From: an uncultured Lachnospiraceae bacterium
GTDB taxonomy: Bacteria > Bacillota > Clostridia > Lachnospirales > Lachnospiraceae
Direction: 5' to 3'
DNA: 64,000 nucleotides
Assembly (NCBI GenBank): GCA_910585965.1
Contig: CAJUHH010000007.1
Span: forward strand, 62,001-126,000
Shown: positions 61,501-64,000 of the stretch, piece after piece
Layout of the letters: each line of letters opens with the position of its first letter
How positions within the stretch are numbered: position 1 is the first letter of the stretch
The notes under the pieces: generated by a model
Told to the model about the DNA's origin: nothing
Databases searched by the model: none
What the model saw: the letters and a program-made list of their open reading frames with translations, nothing else
Program-made: the position numbers and the translations under genes

Positions 61501-62217
61501 CTCCACATCCGCCATGATCGCATAATGATCCCTCACATTCCCCCGATAAATATTCGAAAGAATATCCCTGATATAGAGGAAATCGGGATCCTTTAACCCA
61601 AACCCCAAGCATACAAGGGGCCTGCTAACCATCAAGGTTTTCAATGTTTCCAGGGCCATATGCCTTTCGCCGTCCACAAGAAGGGAGCGGTATTGTTCCC
61701 TTGTCAGGATAATGCTCTCCATATCCTCAATATCTCCGTGGGGTTTATAGACGAAGTTCTCTGCCCTGGCCTGTAAGATTCTCCCCATCTCAGCCAACTG
61801 ACAGTTTGTAACCATGTCCGTTTTTTTCCCCTGCCATTTTTCAATTCCCATTTCTATCAGCTTATCGTAATTGGTCGTTATAAAGCAGTTTGCCCCCAGA
61901 TCCAATATCTTCTTATGTATCTCATGGGGTTCCGCTTTCCCATAGCGGCATGCACGAGGCATAAAAGTTTCGATCTGCGGCTTCGTCAATCGGTCAAATC
62001 CATAGCTTGCCGCCTGCAATAAATCCCCTTCCGCAATTTCTCTTTCTACCAGAGAACTGTCTATCCCGCATTCCTCCATAAAATCGGCCAGCTCATTCAA
62101 TAATGATTTCCAGGAAGGCAATCCTGACCATATGGATATCCCCGAACCGATCAATATGACGCAGTCTTCCTGCTTTAATGCTGTTATTATTCCTTTCAGG
62201 CTGTCAATATTTTTCAT
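58567..62217 (-). CDS. SIR2-STAND (NACHT-like) NTPase, probable Avs5-type anti-phage sensor/effector
   Basis: 1216 residues. Residues 10-280 are a SIR2-like domain (IGSGIS 23-28, TTNYD 114-118, catalytic His in YKPHGD near 160, LGFGLKDPDF). A NACHT-like STAND ATPase follows from about 330: Walker A GAPGAGKS 375-382, Walker B KIFLDSFNE 455-463. The last 600 residues are alpha-helical repeats without a clear family name, the usual place for target recognition. Known SIR2-STAND proteins deplete NAD+ on sensing phage proteins, causing abortive infection. Its start overlaps the end of the upstream HExxH gene by 14 bp, so the two are co-translated. Confidence 0.85.
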   Translation of the reverse strand: MKNIDSLKGIITALKQEDCVILIGSGISIWSGLPSWKSLLNELADFMEECGIDSSLVEREIAEGDLLQAASYGFDRLTKPQIETFMPRACRYGKAEPHEIHKKILDLGANCFITTNYDKLIEMGIEKWQGKKTDMVTNCQLAEMGRILQARAENFVYKPHGDIEDMESIILTREQYRSLLVDGERHMALETLKTLMVSRPLVCLGFGLKDPDFLYIRDILSNIYRGNVRDHYAIMADVEEAEVDYWERNYGIHLVGYETRMEPDGSRSHAPLLELLDTLQDELHGFAGTDSKAEKAGRTEIDKAKKEADQTWEEVMLAFVRYANRFRGYKKAETEFGIYVYRQSSDVMTRCFDKFDISFVEEFLTDSWGNAVLVGAPGAGKSYAMRRAAAVMAQELHKKCLEESGFSEKGIDFRQIIVPIYIDLKLYDGDLEGMIEREFSRTLPLERIMEECRCKIFLDSFNEMPKEYWDSGKYRQDFEKIFARFGNGAVVIGARTSDGLEAYGFPVYALDEIDPHTIDVELEKKGMTAELSKVMRKIISKPFYFQYVINGEIEIKNIAQPKHFYRELFGNLQKDFKRRFAEKAEIEKALSPAAYRALEIGVEAFPAEFIYEGMNEQDICQEMEEKKEVVNWLIYKKIITPCSNGKIAFAHQTITEYLAAKELMELYWKNPAVIREKMRFYRWDQAVFFMINLLPDDRVEEFINQLFRIDFILVLQSVPYMEFQKAGIINKIFKEIAENEDIRNRHWSRIESWLQYELDISEENEESIRDVIELGYRIGGAAAICLWKLKGDMVKDEFLQMLLEHAMEEMFCDKVGKVLSKIVEEADLEALEKMVDHLQTIIINYEMDWWRFRGFISAVADIMTKFDEEHIRDILVGDSEFAGLPAMRKRIFCKYLQNKNTACSLMMATDLFMQGYQRASITMYFIMKYSSQNILWDFLQREHIDRLLDCLYDEVWALDTLGEILKNRTDLKEYVKRKAKSYSGLTRAAILACADQEKRAEVFQELKSLLFMDEKELEIQPIELLREIELTWEGKEELFVRLLMLKNAELMVGLMGSFSPFSIKGFGIWEVEDIDWWLDWMEELEQKGDEDKESLQLLQIRGFLTRYTGPKSKEGLLARFNDEGCPYRKILLKYIIPRLETHISDFHEGAIEYIFEELKKECWDREKYGFLARAADHKFIVEKLMPLLEEADGVFRTNLLDIIETAGRRHGKRYLV

Positions 62218-63814
62218 AAAACCGTTTTATCTTCCCATATCTATCCTTGATCACCATTTCCACATCCTGAATACTCACACCAAAATATTTTTTCGGATCC
62301 ATATTCGCTTCATACCCGAAAAAGAGCCCGGAAAGATACTTAGATAAAACCCTCTTTACCAAATATCCCTGCTGCATTTCATGATTCTTTCTTTTGGAAA
62401 AAGATATCAGTCCTTTTTTCACCTTCATGGCCGGCGGCCCCTGGCTATTGCTTATTTCAATATACTTTTTTCGGTCTATCAGTCTAAACAGTTCGGGATT
62501 GATGAAAAAAAGCGGATATTTTATCCGAGTTTTACAAGCTTCTAAAAAAACAGCATTATCATAGTCAACTGGAAAAAAATCCATTCTCCAGGCATCAAAG
62601 GTATAATTATTTTCAATAAATGCATTAGCAATACTGATTGGGGAGGGATACCCGGTATCTTTGCTGATTACATCATACAAAATATAAATAAGACGGTTCC
62701 ACTCATCCAGCGTTTTCAGTTCCAGAAACTGCACTTTTCCCCAATCCCACTCTTTGGCACTAATGTCGGAACCGTCTTTCAAGGCACGATTTAAAGCGCT
62801 GCATATAGAAATAAATCTGGGACCTGGCATTATTAAATTGAAGTCATATAATGCTAAAAAACTGTCTCCCAGCTGAGGTGTCTGCGGAATAGGAATGTGA
62901 ATCGCATAATCGCATACAAGGCAAAACAGAAAAACATGTATAGGTGTCATTTCTTTTGAAAGATGGGTAACTACAGAAGCAAATATGTTATGCGCAATCT
63001 GATAATCATCCTTCTTCAGCAATTCCTGCCTTACCTTTACAAGATTTTCAGGTTCGTTGAACCTTCCCATATAGGATAATAATCTCGTCAATTCGCAGTA
63101 TCTTGCCTGAGACTCTAAAATCATATTATACCCGAAAGCCAATCCGTTTGGAGCAGACATAAGCATAATTTCGTTGCAATTGGCTAATTTGCTTTTTTTT
63201 GGGGAATACTTCTTTTTCATGCTATCATAAAAAGCATTTAAATCTTTTCCAGTATGATCGTAAAGGCGCGATACATAATAATATATTTTATTCATTAAAC
63301 TCGTGCGCAACGGTCTGCCTTTTGTAACCTGTTCCAGTTGTTCGGGGGGAAAACCGCCTTCCAACACAAACAGGAACAGCTCAATATCCGATATCTCATC
63401 CAATAATTTTTGTACATAATCAAAAGACTGTGCCTGTTCTTTCTTATATCCCAACATCTCCCGAAGCGAGTGCAGCCTTTTATTAAATTCATCAGCCTGG
63501 TTTTCTACACAGTTTATAAATGGCGGTATAAAGTCCAATTCTTGAACCAAAGGAGCAATTATTTCATATTCCATATCCATCAGGCAGGTAAAAAAAAGCC
63601 CTAATGACGAAGAAGCAAATTGATAATAGTGCATTTGCTCATGGAAAAAAGTACAATAATGCAGCCATGAGTCAACAGCATCCGTCAAATTATCCAAATA
63701 ATACTTATCCGTTTCTATCGTCCTGGTTATGGTATCAAATGTTCCCAATGGGCTATTTAGTTTTGCTTTGCTCCTCATCTTCAGAAAGGAACAACTCTCT
63801 GATAAGTTCCTCAT
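62204..63814 (-). CDS. Uncharacterised protein with HExxH motif, defence-operon partner
   Basis: 536 residues from the ATG at 63814 (AGAGG 9 bases upstream, 62-bp overlap with the previous gene); an in-frame ATG at 63778 is the alternative. Family not recognised. H58-E59-Q60-M61-H62 in TFFHEQMHYYQF is a zinc-metallopeptidase signature inside a helix, and Glu at 234 or 241 in LESQARYCEL could be the third ligand, as in gluzincin-type enzymes. The rest is mostly helical. No signal peptide or membrane helix is evident. Placement between an EACC1-like protein and a SIR2-STAND NTPase suggests a protease effector or processing partner in a conflict system. Peptidase activity is unproven. Confidence 0.7.
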   Translation of the reverse strand: MRNLSESCSFLKMRSKAKLNSPLGTFDTITRTIETDKYYLDNLTDAVDSWLHYCTFFHEQMHYYQFASSSLGLFFTCLMDMEYEIIAPLVQELDFIPPFINCVENQADEFNKRLHSLREMLGYKKEQAQSFDYVQKLLDEISDIELFLFVLEGGFPPEQLEQVTKGRPLRTSLMNKIYYYVSRLYDHTGKDLNAFYDSMKKKYSPKKSKLANCNEIMLMSAPNGLAFGYNMILESQARYCELTRLLSYMGRFNEPENLVKVRQELLKKDDYQIAHNIFASVVTHLSKEMTPIHVFLFCLVCDYAIHIPIPQTPQLGDSFLALYDFNLIMPGPRFISICSALNRALKDGSDISAKEWDWGKVQFLELKTLDEWNRLIYILYDVISKDTGYPSPISIANAFIENNYTFDAWRMDFFPVDYDNAVFLEACKTRIKYPLFFINPELFRLIDRKKYIEISNSQGPPAMKVKKGLISFSKRKNHEMQQGYLVKRVLSKYLSGLFFGYEANMDPKKYFGVSIQDVEMVIKDRYGKIKRFYEKY

Positions 63815-64000
63815 TTACAAGATCCTCTACATTCAGATGCCTGTTTTTATTATCATAGTGGATTTCCAGCTTACGGTCGCCCTTTTGTATCGTAAGAACG
63901 GTATTTCCTTTATCCAAGTATTTCAACACAATTTCCTTTATACTAAGAATAATGGCTGACAAAGTGCCTCCGCTTATGATCAATGTCAGGATGGGATTAA
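63753..64000 (-). CDS. Small EACC1-like protein (partial, N-terminus outside window)
   Basis: At least 82 residues, open to the window edge, so the true start lies beyond 64000; the TTG at 63983 is only the first possible start inside. A hydrophobic, Gly-containing segment (ILTLIISGGTLSAIILS) leads into a helix and then short strands (VLTIQKGDRKLEIHY). This pattern resembles the C-terminal half of EACC1, the effector-associated constant component found next to effectors in bacterial conflict systems. It overlaps the HExxH gene and belongs to the same operon. A plain membrane-linked small protein is the alternative. Confidence 0.5.
   Translation of the reverse strand, partial: NPILTLIISGGTLSAIILSIKEIVLKYLDKGNTVLTIQKGDRKLEIHYDNKNRHLNVEDLVNEELIRELFLSEDEEQSKTK

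Overview
The window looks like a chromosome segment of an anaerobic, gut-type Firmicute, most likely a Lachnospiraceae member (Clostridium cluster XIVa). The evidence is the glycyl-radical microcompartment, the many PTS systems with PRD regulators, GTG and TTG starts behind strong AGGAGG sites, and family types common there (DUF3788, FapA-like DUF342, CotH/VTC/DUF4956). Placement to genus is not possible from this sequence. No rRNA, tRNA, CRISPR array, prophage or intact insertion sequence was seen.

Left part (1-17.7 kb): a glycyl-radical microcompartment for deoxysugar/1,2-propanediol breakdown, split in two. At 1-3033 (minus strand) lie fuculose-phosphate aldolase, a GlcG/PduO-C protein, the CoA-acylating aldehyde dehydrogenase and an alcohol dehydrogenase cut by the window edge. 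All four carry short amphipathic tails of the encapsulation-peptide type. At 12243-16729 lie the B12-independent diol dehydratase, its activase, a PduU/EutS-like shell protein and an EutP-like GTPase. Between them sit a chemoreceptor and a five-gene ribonucleoside operon: LacI-ribokinase fusion, ribokinase, BCCT transporter, nucleoside hydrolase, MFS transporter. A PHP phosphatase diverges from the dehydratase promoter. Copies of one 11-bp motif occur at both the aldolase and the dehydratase/PHP promoter regions.

Middle part (17.7-43.5 kb): a DUF3829-like lipoprotein, a small XRE regulator, a glucose-type PTS whose leader carries an RAT/terminator pair with its GlcT-type antiterminator gene downstream, and a large hybrid sensor kinase. 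Then come a FapA-like protein / HD-GYP / truncated MutS2-like operon, a phosphomannose isomerase-ROK fusion, a DUF3788-Crp fusion facing a CoA-disulfide reductase / rhodanese / Fe-S protein set, and a two-component / VTC / DUF4956 / CotH operon.

Right part (43.5-64 kb): an alpha-galactosidase / GH13_4-like / HAD operon diverging from a sucrose-type PTS with a LacI regulator and a predicted leader pseudoknot. Next is a LicR-type regulator diverging from a lactose/cellobiose-type PTS operon whose GH1 enzyme has Gln in place of the acid/base Glu. At the right edge is a probable anti-phage conflict operon: an EACC1-like small protein (cut by the edge), an HExxH protein and a SIR2-STAND NTPase.

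Several intergenic regions hold unusually large DNA palindromes: perfect 70-bp arms at 17743-17982 and 105-bp arms at 33277-33649. A dispersed family of clustered short hairpins occurs at 12731-12945 and 58333-58398. No annotated gene explains them.
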